Shown one piece after another: positions 28,209 to 36,489 of a stretch of DNA of 64,000 nucleotides. The DNA comes from Gammaproteobacteria bacterium 42_54_T18 (GTDB lineage Bacteria > Pseudomonadota > Gammaproteobacteria > Pseudomonadales > Ketobacteraceae): assembly GCA_002163245.1 (NCBI GenBank), contig MAAL01000025.1, forward strand, positions 124,001-188,000, in the 5' to 3' direction. A program made the position numbers and the translations under genes. Every line of letters starts with the position of its first letter. Position 1 is the stretch's first letter. The notes below the pieces were generated by a model. The model did not search any database. It was given only the letters and a program-made list of their open reading frames with translations, and had not been told where the DNA came from.

Positions 28209-29327
28209 TTATTTGCCCCCTTTCATTTTTTCAACATCCGCTGGTAGAAGTATATCTCCCACATTATTACCCCATGCATTCCGTTCATAAGTAACAACTG
28301 CCGCCAAATCTACCGCCGACAACTGCTCTCCAAAACCGGACATACCTGTACCCGATTTACCGTTAAATACAATATCCAAGTGATCATCCATTGGCCCCAA
28401 TGCAATAGCGCTACCTTTTAAGGCAGGAAAAACAGGTGGTAAACCGACACCGGTGGGTTGATGACATGCAGAACAGGATTTATTGTAAACTTGCTCCCCT
28501 TTGGCCATCAACTCTTCCATAGTCCAATCCTTTTGGCTGGCGCTCGCTTCTTTTTCTTTGAGTGATTTTCGCTCATCAAGCCAGGCAATATACTCCTCTT
28601 CGGGGACCGCTTTAATAACAATCGGCATAAATCCATGATCCTTACCGCACAGCTCAGCACATTGCCCACGATAAATACCCGGTTTATTTATTTTGGTAAA
28701 AGACTCATTAATAAATCCCGGTATCGCATCTTTCTTTAACGCCAGTGCGGGGACCCACCAGGCGTGAATGACATCATTCGACGTAAACAGAAAACGAATC
28801 TTTTTATTTATTGGTACCACTAAAGGATTGTCGACTTCCAACAGATAATTAGGATTTTTATCCGCTTTGTTATAAATTTCATCACTCGGCGTCGTCATTA
28901 CACTAAAGAAATCAACGTCTTGCCCTATGTATTTGTATCGCCACTTCCATTGATACCCCGTTACCTGGATGTCCATATCCGACTCGCTTGTATCATAGCT
29001 TTCGACTAATGTTTTTGTCGCAGGAACGAGAATGATTATTAAAATAATCGTGGGCACAATGGTCCATAATATTTCAATGGATGTGCTTTCATGAAACGGA
29101 TGTGATTCCGCTCCTTTGGACTTTCGATGATGATATATCGACCAGAACATAACGCCGAACACAACAACCGAAATAGCAACACATATGTAAAACACGATCA
29201 TATGTAAGTCAAAGACCGCCGCACTGGTGTCGGTAACACCTCGGGTCATGTTTACTTCCCACTCCGACCAAGCAATAGCCGGGAATAACGCAAATAGCAC
29301 ACTCAAAATACGAACGTTCTGCAACAT
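28209..29327 (-). CDS. coxB: Cytochrome c oxidase subunit II with fused cytochrome c (caa3-type)
   Basis: 372 aa. Signal peptide (1-20), two membrane helices (about 42-63 and 86-105), cupredoxin domain with CuA ligands His188, Cys223, Cys227, His231 and Met234 (GQCAELCGKDHGFM), and a C-terminal cytochrome c domain with CSACH at 285-289 and Met ligand candidates near 340. Electrons enter from cytochrome c or the fused domain and pass CuA to subunit I. The heme fusion is not present in all gammaproteobacterial coxB. First gene of the cox operon. Confidence 0.97.
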   Translation of the reverse strand: MLQNVRILSVLFALFPAIAWSEWEVNMTRGVTDTSAAVFDLHMIVFYICVAISVVVFGVMFWSIYHHRKSKGAESHPFHESTSIEILWTIVPTIILIIILVPATKTLVESYDTSESDMDIQVTGYQWKWRYKYIGQDVDFFSVMTTPSDEIYNKADKNPNYLLEVDNPLVVPINKKIRFLFTSNDVIHAWWVPALALKKDAIPGFINESFTKINKPGIYRGQCAELCGKDHGFMPIVIKAVPEEEYIAWLDERKSLKEKEASASQKDWTMEELMAKGEQVYNKSCSACHQPTGVGLPPVFPALKGSAIALGPMDDHLDIVFNGKSGTGMSGFGEQLSAVDLAAVVTYERNAWGNNVGDILLPADVEKMKGGK

Positions 29328-29397
29328 AAATAGTCTCTTATCCAGATAGCCGTATCCTTACTTACTACGAAGGACTGTTTTCTTATTGTCAGGTTAC

Positions 29398-29428
29398 AGT
29401 ATAGTAGGATTATTTTCGGGGCAAGCAA
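29398..29428 (-). promoter_or_regulatory. Candidate promoter of the cox operon
   Basis: On the minus strand a TATACT (29398-29403) lies about 70 bases before the coxB ATG. The nearest -35-like sequences, TTGCTT (19-base spacer) and TTGCCC (15-base spacer), are both off the ideal 17, so support is weak. Confidence 0.3.
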
Positions 29429-29505
29429 AAATATAATAAGAATTAGTAATTTACAGAGATCTGTTAAAAAAATCATCACTCTAAACTTTGCTTAGTACAA
29501 AGTGG

Positions 29506-29544
29506 AAATAATTGCAGGAAATAATTACAGAAAATAATTGCAGG
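29506..29544. repeat. Three tandem copies of a 13-bp unit upstream of coxB
   Basis: AAATAATTGCAGG (29506-29518), AAATAATTACAGA (29519-29531) and AAATAATTGCAGG (29532-29544). The outer copies are identical and the middle has two changes. Located about 180 bases upstream of coxB and 30 bases from the terminator of the 29614 gene. Could be a protein-binding array or a slippage tract. Confidence 0.8.
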
Positions 29545-29573
29545 AAAGAGATGAGATGATATTAAAACACGAA

Positions 29574-29600
29574 AGGAGGCTTTCAGAACGAAAGCCTCCT
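29574..29600 (-). terminator. Hairpin after the two-helix membrane protein gene
   Basis: Perfect 11-base arms AGGAGGCTTTC / GAAAGCCTCCT around a five-base loop, 14 bases after the stop of the minus-strand gene at 29614. A short TTTT follows on the minus strand. Confidence 0.75.
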
Positions 29601-29613
29601 CAGTCTTGATTAA

Positions 29614-30141
29614 CTAAACATGAATCCAACGACCAGTTTTTAACGGATTGCTGAATACAGAATCATTTCCTGCTGATTTTAAATCAGGAAACTTATTTTC
29701 CATCAGGCTCATCACTAACTTATGCTGATCTTTCTTAACATCAAGCATAATCAATAATCTGCCCTTTTCTAGATCTTCATGGAAACGAGCGATTTTGTAG
29801 TTTTCGTGGGTGTTACCCAAAATCCCCCCGACGATGACGCCCACAGTGGTTAGTACTGTTAACACAGTCACTAGCAGTACGTTCGAAGAAATAGACCACG
29901 GAAGAATAAACATAGACAAATATAGTCCAATTGCCCCCCCTATCAACGCCCCTCGTTCACCAGAATGAACAACATCCCTTTTTTGTAAAATATTTGCTCG
30001 ATGCAAATGATGTCGATACAACCCTTCTTCGTCTTTTGCCATAACATGGAATTGCCAATCAGCAATACCATTATCATGCAAAGTGTCTGAAATTAAATCG
30101 GCTTCGTCAATGTCATCAAGTAAGTAATAAATTCTTCTCAC
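29614..30141 (-). CDS. Uncharacterised protein with central two-helix membrane segment
   Basis: 175 aa. GTG 30141 is preferred since GGAGG is six bases upstream; another GTG at 30144 is also possible. N-terminal soluble alpha/beta part beginning RRIYYLLDDIDEADLISDTL (about 1-60), then two membrane helices with glycines (GERGALIGGAIGLYLSMFILPW and VLTTVGVIVGGILG), then a soluble C-terminus. The layout resembles DUF1269-type stress membrane proteins, but I do not claim membership. Direct repeats CCTAACG (30151-30157 and 30164-30170) and palindrome CTAACGTTAG overlap its leader. Confidence 0.65.
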   Translation of the reverse strand: MRRIYYLLDDIDEADLISDTLHDNGIADWQFHVMAKDEEGLYRHHLHRANILQKRDVVHSGERGALIGGAIGLYLSMFILPWSISSNVLLVTVLTVLTTVGVIVGGILGNTHENYKIARFHEDLEKGRLLIMLDVKKDQHKLVMSLMENKFPDLKSAGNDSVFSNPLKTGRWIHV

Positions 30142-30569
30142 CACATACCTCCTAACGTTAGATCCTAACGCAACCCATCTAGAACAATTACATGCGCCAT
30201 CAATCTAATCTATTATTTAATTTAATTGAATTTTATTTTATTTTTCACACGTTCCTTTTTCACTCTATAGTATTCTAGCTTTACTAACAGAGCATATTTG
30301 CCCTCGCTAAGAACAATAACTCATATAGAGCGGACAACTTATCTCGTTACCATCTAAAAAAACCAGCTTTACACCTAAAAAAACCACAACACACCAACAT
30401 AACATATTGTTTTTTATATGTTTTATCGTAACCATCGGATATTTAAGTTGTTTTTCACAAGAATTGATTCAACTAACCCGATTAAACGCGTAATTTAGAT
30501 GATTTTGCATAGGGCTCAATTAGGAGGACAAGAATCCCCCCCTTTTTTATTAGCTGCTTACTTCAAAGG
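30142..30569. other. AT-rich intergenic region without a gene
   Basis: Holds the leader and any promoter of the 30141 gene on its left and the 3' side of the esterase on its right. Besides the CCTAACG direct repeats next to the start codon I see only homopolymer-rich AT sequence; no terminator with a strong stem could be found for the esterase. Confidence 0.5.
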
Positions 30570-31829
30570 TCAAACATTCTCGACGACAAGCTCTCCGGCC
30601 TCAAACGCTGGCGCATCTGTCGTATATTTTTCAATCCGACTAACACATTTAATCACTGCGCTAGTAAGAATAGGCATACGTGTATCACCCATCGGTGTAC
30701 CAACCCCCTTATTCACCGTCATTGCACAACTTAACTCTCGCTCTGGATCACACCATGCACCCGACCCACCAAAACCAAAGTGTCCAAAACCATTCTTTAA
30801 TGGCGCACCTAAAGCAAACACCCGGTGATAACCTAACCGCCAATGCATCGGTATAAAAAGAACATCGTCCCTTTTTCTATTTTGCACTCGAGACATTTTG
30901 TGAACCGTTTCTGGCGTTAATATTTCAACTCCATCCAAAGAGCCTCCCAATGACAGTGCAGCATACATTTTAGCTAAAGAGCGCGCAGTAAAATGACCAT
31001 TGGCAGCAGGTTGCACTGCGCTCATAAGCTCAGGGCTATTCCAGCAAAACTTGTCGTCTGTAAAAGGAAAAATAAACGTTCGAATAAAATTATTCGGTTT
31101 GTTAGTAAAAAGTGAAAACGTCTTTAACAACAGCTTTACAAAAGGCTTATCTATTAACTTCATTATTCCTTCAAGGTAAAACTGATCTGAACGCCGACCA
31201 CCAATTAGATTCGCTCGACGGTGAAATTCGGTTTCCGGCAAACCGATAAATGCACCATCAAGTTCTAACGGCTCAACCAGCTCTTCCTGCAAAACTTGTT
31301 GAAACTTCTTACCGGATATTTTCTCAATCAAACCACCAATAAGATATCCATAATTAAAACCATGGTAACCATGAGCAGAATCCGGCTGATGTGTTGGCGT
31401 AGCTTGCTCCATTCCTTTTAACGCTTGGTCCCAGTTAAGCATGTCTGACGATGTATCTAGCTGTTCTGTTACTGCATACAAGCCTGCTTGGTGAGACATG
31501 GCTGTACGAATAGTAATATCTTCCTTACCATTCTGAGAAAACTCTGGCCAATATTTCGAAATCGGGTCATCGTAATCAGCCAGACCTTTATTCACCAATA
31601 TATGGAGTAAGGTTGAGGTCACCCCTTTTGTCGTTGAAAAGGAAACCGCCAGCGTATCCTCCTGCCATGGCGCTCCCGCCCAGTTCTTCGTGCCACCCCA
31701 AATATCAACAACCTTTTTACCTTTATGATAAACACAAATGGCAGCCCCTCCTGCCGTTTTCTTTGGTAACTGTCTCTGTAACACCTTAGCAACATCAGCA
31801 AAATCAGGATGGACGTAACCATTTATCAT
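30570..31829 (-). CDS. Serine beta-lactamase-fold esterase/hydrolase (family VIII-like)
   Basis: 419 aa, no signal peptide, so probably cytoplasmic. Beta-lactamase/transpeptidase-like fold: SxxK motif at Ser65-Thr-Thr-Lys68, a YxN-like Tyr in HGFNYGYLIGG, and a C-terminal FGFGGSGAW in place of the KTG triad. This set is typical of EstB-type esterases rather than true beta-lactamases (known). GAGGAG precedes ATG. Divergent from a TetR regulator, with two operator-like repeats in between, so probably repressed by it and induced by its substrate. Substrate unknown. Confidence 0.88.
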   Translation of the reverse strand: MINGYVHPDFADVAKVLQRQLPKKTAGGAAICVYHKGKKVVDIWGGTKNWAGAPWQEDTLAVSFSTTKGVTSTLLHILVNKGLADYDDPISKYWPEFSQNGKEDITIRTAMSHQAGLYAVTEQLDTSSDMLNWDQALKGMEQATPTHQPDSAHGYHGFNYGYLIGGLIEKISGKKFQQVLQEELVEPLELDGAFIGLPETEFHRRANLIGGRRSDQFYLEGIMKLIDKPFVKLLLKTFSLFTNKPNNFIRTFIFPFTDDKFCWNSPELMSAVQPAANGHFTARSLAKMYAALSLGGSLDGVEILTPETVHKMSRVQNRKRDDVLFIPMHWRLGYHRVFALGAPLKNGFGHFGFGGSGAWCDPERELSCAMTVNKGVGTPMGDTRMPILTSAVIKCVSRIEKYTTDAPAFEAGELVVENV

Positions 31830-31861
31830 CTGAGCACTCCTCTCAATAATCTCAACATTAA

Positions 31862-31900
31862 CCTATAACCATATAGGCAGAAAAACTATAATCATATAGG
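31862..31900. promoter_or_regulatory. Two tandem palindromic operator-like sites between esterase and tetR
   Basis: CCTATAACCATATAGG (31862-31877) and CTATAATCATATAGG (31886-31900). Each is an inverted repeat CCTATA-N4-TATAGG; they differ by one base in the shared part and are 23-24 bases apart, about two helical turns. Position and symmetry suit a TetR dimer pair controlling both divergent genes. Confidence 0.72.
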
Positions 31901-32019
31901 TGGACCACTGAGTCAACAGCTCATTTGGTATAATATTTGGACGACCTGCCAATTAAAACAAAAAACACTACTCCAGCTCATCGAAATATTCCTACTTAGG
32001 GTTTATAATTCAACAACTT

Positions 32020-32700
32020 ATGAATACACCTCCAAAAACCAAAAAAAAGCTTTCAAGAGTCGAAAGCAAGGCAGCAACACGGCAACGATTGCTGGATGCA
32101 GCCTATCGACTAATACTTGAAGAAGGCATTACCGCTGTAAGCATGAATAGAGTGACAAAATTAGCTGGTATTGCTCAACCTAGTTTTTACACACATTTCA
32201 ATAACTTAGCTGGCTTAATCGATGAATTAGCGATTAAGGTTAAGAACGACTTTCTATACCCTATGCAGCATGCGTTAGTCGCTACCTTTACAATGGAAGG
32301 AATTGAAGATAAAGCAATAGTATTGGAACGTCTTTATCGTATGTTAGTTGAAGGATTGTTTGCCAATAACTTTCTCATGCAACAGGCGTTAGAACGTCAT
32401 CAAACCAACTCTCTGTTTGGTCAACACATCCTCTCGTTTTACGTAGATTTAAAATCAGAGTGGCTAAAGTTTCTTATTCAGAACTCTATCAACGATGTAT
32501 CCGCCATCCAACAAGAGCGTTATTCAATGGCTATTGATTGTATTTTTGCCATGAGTGAGTCATTGGTATTGGGGTTATCTCGAGGCGAGTACCAAAGCAA
32601 AGAAAACGTTATTAATATTCTTACGGAGTTCACCATCTCTCATTTTGGTGAACTCATTGAACAAATGCTTCCTCCCAGCAAAAAATACACTCTGCCTTAG
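32020..32700 (+). CDS. TetR/AcrR family regulator
   Basis: 226 aa. N-terminal DNA-binding domain (about 15-70) with RQRLLDAAYRLILEEGITAVSMNRVTKLAGIAQPSFYTHFNNLAGLIDELA, the TetR HTH pattern, preceded by a Lys-rich tail. The C-terminal helical ligand domain is not recognisable. Divergent from the esterase gene; the paired sites at 31862-31900 are its likely targets, with autoregulation. Weak ribosome site before ATG 32020. Confidence 0.92.
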   Translation: MNTPPKTKKKLSRVESKAATRQRLLDAAYRLILEEGITAVSMNRVTKLAGIAQPSFYTHFNNLAGLIDELAIKVKNDFLYPMQHALVATFTMEGIEDKAIVLERLYRMLVEGLFANNFLMQQALERHQTNSLFGQHILSFYVDLKSEWLKFLIQNSINDVSAIQQERYSMAIDCIFAMSESLVLGLSRGEYQSKENVINILTEFTISHFGELIEQMLPPSKKYTLP

Positions 32701-32839
32701 TAGTTCATTGGTGCGTTCGGTTATTCAATATTCGAATCAACGCTTATGCTATTTACGTCTATACTTTTGGACAATCAGCCCTTCAAAAGACCCGCTCTCT
32801 TTCTAAAAGCGTAATAAAAAAACACATAAATGAACACCC

Positions 32840-33778
32840 ATGAAAAATAGACCCTTGCTTTTCTTCGCTCTCTTATTCGGCATAATCACGTCTCAAGCAG
32901 CGGGTTTAACCCCTGAGGCCGTTAAGGGAGTATACCATTTAGGTATTCCAGAGAGGGGGCAGCAACAGGTTGAGATAGCATACGGTGATATGAAGGGCAA
33001 AACCGTTATCGCAGTTGCACCCTGTAAACGCTGTCCCCCGGCAGTATATTCTTACCTTAAAAAAGAGAGCCGCATCTTAGGTATTCCTGTTTTTACAACC
33101 AACGGACTGTATTTATTTCAATACGATGACAACAGCTTTGTCGTCGTTCAACCAGATGTAGCTCTTGGAGAAAAAACATGGTTAAAAATCAGTCACGCCA
33201 ATATTTATTCCAAAAATGAAGCTAAAGCCAAACCCTTATCTCGCAAACAAATAGAACAATTTGCAATTAAATCCTCCTACAAGGTAATGGGTAAGGGTTT
33301 AGGAAAAATGCAGCATAAAACCGGTATTTATTATCTAGCAATCCCCGTTGTCCATATCGGCAATGCGGAGTCACAATACAACATTGAATTACTTGATAAA
33401 GAAAACAAAGAAATAAACATCATTCCTTGCTCAAAATGTTCGATCCTTCGTTATCAGCACTTACCAGAGGAAAGTGCCATTACAGGGGTTGATGTTTACC
33501 GTTACGCATCAGGCGATTATTTGTTCAATATACGAGCAGGTATATTAGTACATGTATTTGCCAATGCTAGTGGGTTAGGAAGAGTTGAGTGGGGGGAGGA
33601 AAATCACTTTAATGTTTTCTCAAACAACCAAACATATATTCGTCACTTATTAACAAGTGCCGAAAAGCAGGCCTTAATCGATCAAATGTTAAGAGAATAT
33701 TTTTCTGCCACTAAAGCCGAATTTGATAAACTCTCTGAAGAGTCCCACCAAGAAAAGCAGGAGACGACCGAGCAATAA
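32840..33778 (+). CDS. Secreted protein of two duplicated CxxC domains
   Basis: 312 aa, not recognised. Signal peptide (1-20, cleavage near QAA/G). Two copies of one module: residues about 28-123 start GVYHLGIPERGQQQVEIAY and carry PCKRCP (Cys62, Cys65); residues about 161-260 start GIYYLAIPVVHIGNAESQY and carry PCSKCS (Cys197, Cys200). After each CxxC come an acidic/aromatic segment and a strand pair (NGLYLFQY; SGDYLFNI). A charged C-terminal helix ends the protein. The CxxC pairs could form disulfides or bind metal in the periplasm. Stands alone between tetR and BKACE. Confidence 0.7.
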   Translation: MKNRPLLFFALLFGIITSQAAGLTPEAVKGVYHLGIPERGQQQVEIAYGDMKGKTVIAVAPCKRCPPAVYSYLKKESRILGIPVFTTNGLYLFQYDDNSFVVVQPDVALGEKTWLKISHANIYSKNEAKAKPLSRKQIEQFAIKSSYKVMGKGLGKMQHKTGIYYLAIPVVHIGNAESQYNIELLDKENKEINIIPCSKCSILRYQHLPEESAITGVDVYRYASGDYLFNIRAGILVHVFANASGLGRVEWGEENHFNVFSNNQTYIRHLLTSAEKQALIDQMLREYFSATKAEFDKLSEESHQEKQETTEQ

Positions 33779-33785
33779 TTGGTTG

Positions 33786-33817
33786 CCATTTTACCAAATT
33801 ACATGATGGTAAAATGG
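33786..33817. terminator. Hairpin between convergent genes
   Basis: CCATTTTACCA (33786-33796) pairs perfectly with TGGTAAAATGG (33807-33817), loop 10 bases, directly after the duplicated-CxxC gene and before the convergent BKACE gene. No T-run follows on the plus strand. Confidence 0.5.
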
Positions 33818-33880
33818 TCTCAATAGCCCCGCATCTATAAATCATACCCTGTCGTCTCACATTTCATTTCACACCATTCA

Positions 33881-34750
33881 TTACAATACTATCTTTCGTG
33901 CCTCTTCTGGCGTCGCTATTACCCGCCCAGCTTGTTCGGCAATCTTAACCATCGCGTCAATCAACTGCCCATTACCGGTGGTCTTTTCGCCGGAAGGTAA
34001 ATAGAAAGTATCTTCAACCCCTGTTCGTAATTGCCCACCCAGCTCTGCTGTTTTTTGATGCAATGCCCAAATTTCCTGTCGACCAATTGCAGTAACTTGC
34101 CAGTTTGATGCAGATTTTTTGTATTTCACTAACAAAGGTAACAATTCAGGATCTGCTGGCATACCCGATGCGACCCCCATTACAAAGTTATACTCAGGAT
34201 CTGAATCAAACATCCCAACATCTTTATACATACCGACAGACTGCACGATACCTATATCAAAGCACTCGAATTCAGGGCGAGTGTTGGTTTCTTTCATTAC
34301 TGCCAATAGTTCCTCTATCTTTGACACTGGGTTTTCAAATACCATCGGAGGCCATGCCCAAGTACCTTTACTTGTAGCTTTTAGATAATTTAGGCTACCA
34401 GCGTTACATGCAGCAATTTCTGGTTTAGAACGGCGAATACAAGCAATCGGGCCAGATTGATCAGCAGTTACGGTACCTGTTGTCATATTAATGATGACTC
34501 CTGGACATACCTCACGAATAGCTGCATCGACTTGTGCAACAACGTCTGGATCCCAGCTTGGTAAATGCCCCATGCCTGCCGTTTGGTTTCTGTAATGAAC
34601 ATGCATTATGGAAGCTCCGGCGTCATACGCCTCCTTTGCCGCCGCGGCCATTTGCTCGACGGTCACAGGCACTGGATGTTGCTGTGGATTGGTTAAAACC
34701 CCTGTTAATGCACATGTGATAACCACTTTATCTGACGATAACTTCGACAT
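33881..34750 (-). CDS. Beta-keto acid cleavage enzyme (BKACE, DUF849)
   Basis: 289 aa from ATG 34750, chosen because TTGGAGGAAAAT precedes it; a longer frame to 34804 would include the operator. TIM-barrel family seen by VVITCALTG near the N-terminus, SIMHVHYRN (the two histidines of the zinc site), GVIINMTTGTV and RTGVEDTFYL near the C-terminus (the glutamate). BKACE enzymes use acetyl-CoA to cleave a 3-keto acid into acetoacetate and an acyl-CoA (known). The substrate cannot be told. Acetoacetate could be used by scoAB. Divergent from a CMD-family gene with shared operator-like sites. Confidence 0.9.
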   Translation of the reverse strand: MSKLSSDKVVITCALTGVLTNPQQHPVPVTVEQMAAAAKEAYDAGASIMHVHYRNQTAGMGHLPSWDPDVVAQVDAAIREVCPGVIINMTTGTVTADQSGPIACIRRSKPEIAACNAGSLNYLKATSKGTWAWPPMVFENPVSKIEELLAVMKETNTRPEFECFDIGIVQSVGMYKDVGMFDSDPEYNFVMGVASGMPADPELLPLLVKYKKSASNWQVTAIGRQEIWALHQKTAELGGQLRTGVEDTFYLPSGEKTTGNGQLIDAMVKIAEQAGRVIATPEEARKIVL

Positions 34751-34775
34751 ATTTTCCTCCAATGTGTAAAAATAC

Positions 34776-34835
34776 AAACCAAGCGCTTGCTTGGTTTCCA
34801 GCATAGTCTCATTTTTGCTTGGTTTAAACCAACAA
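34776..34835. promoter_or_regulatory. Two palindromes with shared GCTTGGTTT half-site between BKACE and CMD genes
   Basis: AAACCAAGC-GCTT-GCTTGGTTT (34776-34797) has perfect 9-base arms. TTGGTTTAAACCAA (34819-34832) is a perfect 14-base palindrome. Both contain GCTTGGTTT on the plus strand (34789-34797 and 34817-34825, 28 bases apart). This suits a dimeric repressor (TetR-type sites look like this) controlling both genes; no regulator gene is adjacent to them. Confidence 0.72.
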
Positions 34836-34932
34836 TTGACAAAATTATCATTTTTATTCCTTTGGTATTTAGACAGAGCATTAGGTCAGCATTACAATGG
34901 CCGTATTATTTTCGGTAACAAAAGGCATTATT

Positions 34933-35301
34933 ATGACAGTGAAATCCGGTGAAGAGGTTCGACGAGAGGTAATGGGGGATGAGTTTGTTGATCGCGCCTT
35001 GAACGCTGCTGATGAGTTAACGCAGCCATTACAAGATTACATCAATGACCATTGTTGGGGGGCAACATGGAATCGATCTGGGCTAGAGCTTAAAACGCGT
35101 AGTTTAATTACCATTGGGATGTTAGCCGCACTCAAAGCACCTAATGAGCTTAAGGGTCATGTTCGAGGGGCATTGAGAAACGGGTGTTCGAAAGAGGAAA
35201 TCCGTGAAACCCTGCTACATTCTGCTATTTATTGCGGAGCTCCTGCTGCACAAGAAGCATTTAGAGCGGCGAAAGAGATATTGGATAATTGGGAAGGTTA
35301 A
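34933..35301 (+). CDS. Carboxymuconolactone decarboxylase family protein
   Basis: 122 aa from ATG 34933 (AAAGG upstream); an upstream ATG at 34897 adds an unlikely tail. Seen: SLITIGMLAALKAPNELKGHVRGALRNGCSKEEIRETLLHSAIYCGAPAAQEAF, which follows the gamma-carboxymuconolactone decarboxylase (PcaC) pattern including the conserved His. The remainder of a protocatechuate pathway is not in the window, so PcaC itself is not claimed; the family also has AhpD-like members, but no CxxC is present. Divergent from BKACE. Confidence 0.88.
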   Translation: MTVKSGEEVRREVMGDEFVDRALNAADELTQPLQDYINDHCWGATWNRSGLELKTRSLITIGMLAALKAPNELKGHVRGALRNGCSKEEIRETLLHSAIYCGAPAAQEAFRAAKEILDNWEG

Positions 35302-35409
35302 TTTCGCGATTGTTAAGTTAATCTGTATTAGTTCAGAAACCGCAGCTAGTGCACCTATGAATGCTTCCTTCGGCGCCCTTGCCTCAGAAATTCCTGAACT
35401 AATACAGAG

Positions 35410-35913
35410 TTATGGGAGCACTCTATCAAATGTTCCCAAAGATACACCGTCCGTTGCACTGGTATACACTGCAAACTGCTCATCCGTACTAAAACTTAGG
35501 TAGAGTGTAACGCTCTCAGTCGCATTAACAGGTTCATTGTCGTCATAGGGGGATGACGCACACGTTGTTATATTTTGTATATTTGTCACAGTAAATACCA
35601 ATGAATGACGCTCACCGCTTGTTACTGCTGTATCGAACACGAACGAACCAATACCAATATCAATTAACGCCTCTGAGTCTACCTGAGACGTAATTTGATA
35701 GGCATCTGCAGCTATATCATTATCCTCAAACGCCCAAGTTTCGTTACACGTAGCTTCCGCAGCATGCAACCATGTGCCGGTGCCACTTACTAAAGACCTC
35801 GTTTCTTCATTACTCGCACTATTTCCAGAATCACTACCACCCGAACTCCCTCCACAACTAACAATTCCAACCAGTGCTGAAGCAACCAATAAACCCGACA
35901 CAAATTTACCCAT
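35410..35913 (-). CDS. Small secreted lipoprotein, unknown function
   Basis: 167 aa from ATG 35913 (TAGGA six bases upstream; ATG 35919 too close). Lipobox GIVSC with the acylated cysteine near residue 20, followed by a low-complexity Gly/Ser linker (GGSSGGSDSGNS). The mature domain has about 130 residues, acidic and mainly beta-strand in character (FVFDTAV, SVTLYLSFS), with two further cysteines near residues 57 and 117 that could form a disulfide. Not recognised. Single gene; no clear partner. Confidence 0.6.
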   Translation of the reverse strand: MGKFVSGLLVASALVGIVSCGGSSGGSDSGNSASNEETRSLVSGTGTWLHAAEATCNETWAFEDNDIAADAYQITSQVDSEALIDIGIGSFVFDTAVTSGERHSLVFTVTNIQNITTCASSPYDDNEPVNATESVTLYLSFSTDEQFAVYTSATDGVSLGTFDRVLP

Positions 35914-36110
35914 ATCCATTCCTATGTATTATTTTTCACCCCAAAAGGTAACGTTATTCTAGTGCATTCTACCTCAATGTGCATATAAGGAACGACTGAC
36001 GCACCAAACGCGTGCAAATATAAAATAAGATAACAGCATTACTCTTTAGCTATCTACCATTTGGGGGATAGGCAGATATGTTAATGGCATCTATTATTAC
36101 CTGGTGACTT

Positions 36111-36239
36111 CGAGACGTGTACTAACGTCTGCCCCCAGAAAACAGTGCACGTGTCTTAGTCCACTTTTTAAAGTAGCATCTGCTACTGGAGCTTCGCTCC
36201 ACCCCGCGCCCGGCTTCATACCTTTCAGGTTGAAGCCGG
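36111..36239. repeat. Hairpin-rich intergenic block, possible structured RNA or dispersed repeat
   Basis: In the 576-base gap between the lipoprotein and the M23 gene I see four inverted repeats in 130 bases: AGACGT...ACGTCT (36113-36130), AGTAGCA-TC-TGCTACT (36172-36187), TGGAGC-TTC-GCTCCA (36187-36201) and CCGGCTTCA...TGAAGCCGG (36210-36239, with an inner ACCT-TTC-AGGT). The part is GC-richer than its surroundings. No protein-coding frame is convincing. The rest of the gap (35914-36110 and 36240-36489) shows nothing definite. Confidence 0.6.
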
Positions 36240-36489
36240 TCTTAATTCAGCTTGTACTTTTGATCTTTCTCATTTCTTTATATTTTTAACTCCTTCAACT
36301 TCAAACATGCCATCCAAGACCTGAAACCAGCCCGCTACAGAGCACCTTCCCACCAATGCATTCTTTTTATCATTAACTTGTAGGTGATAACTTTTTGAAT
36401 CATAGGATTGACAGAACAATTCAATGACTCGTAGGATGCAAACAATCTATTATCAACACCACAGTTTCAATGCAACAACAGGACACTTC

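Noticed and set aside
36111-36239. Integron attC site or group II intron remnant
   Set aside because: Stems are present but I see no matching core sites, no integrase and no intron-encoded protein; kept only as an unexplained structured block.
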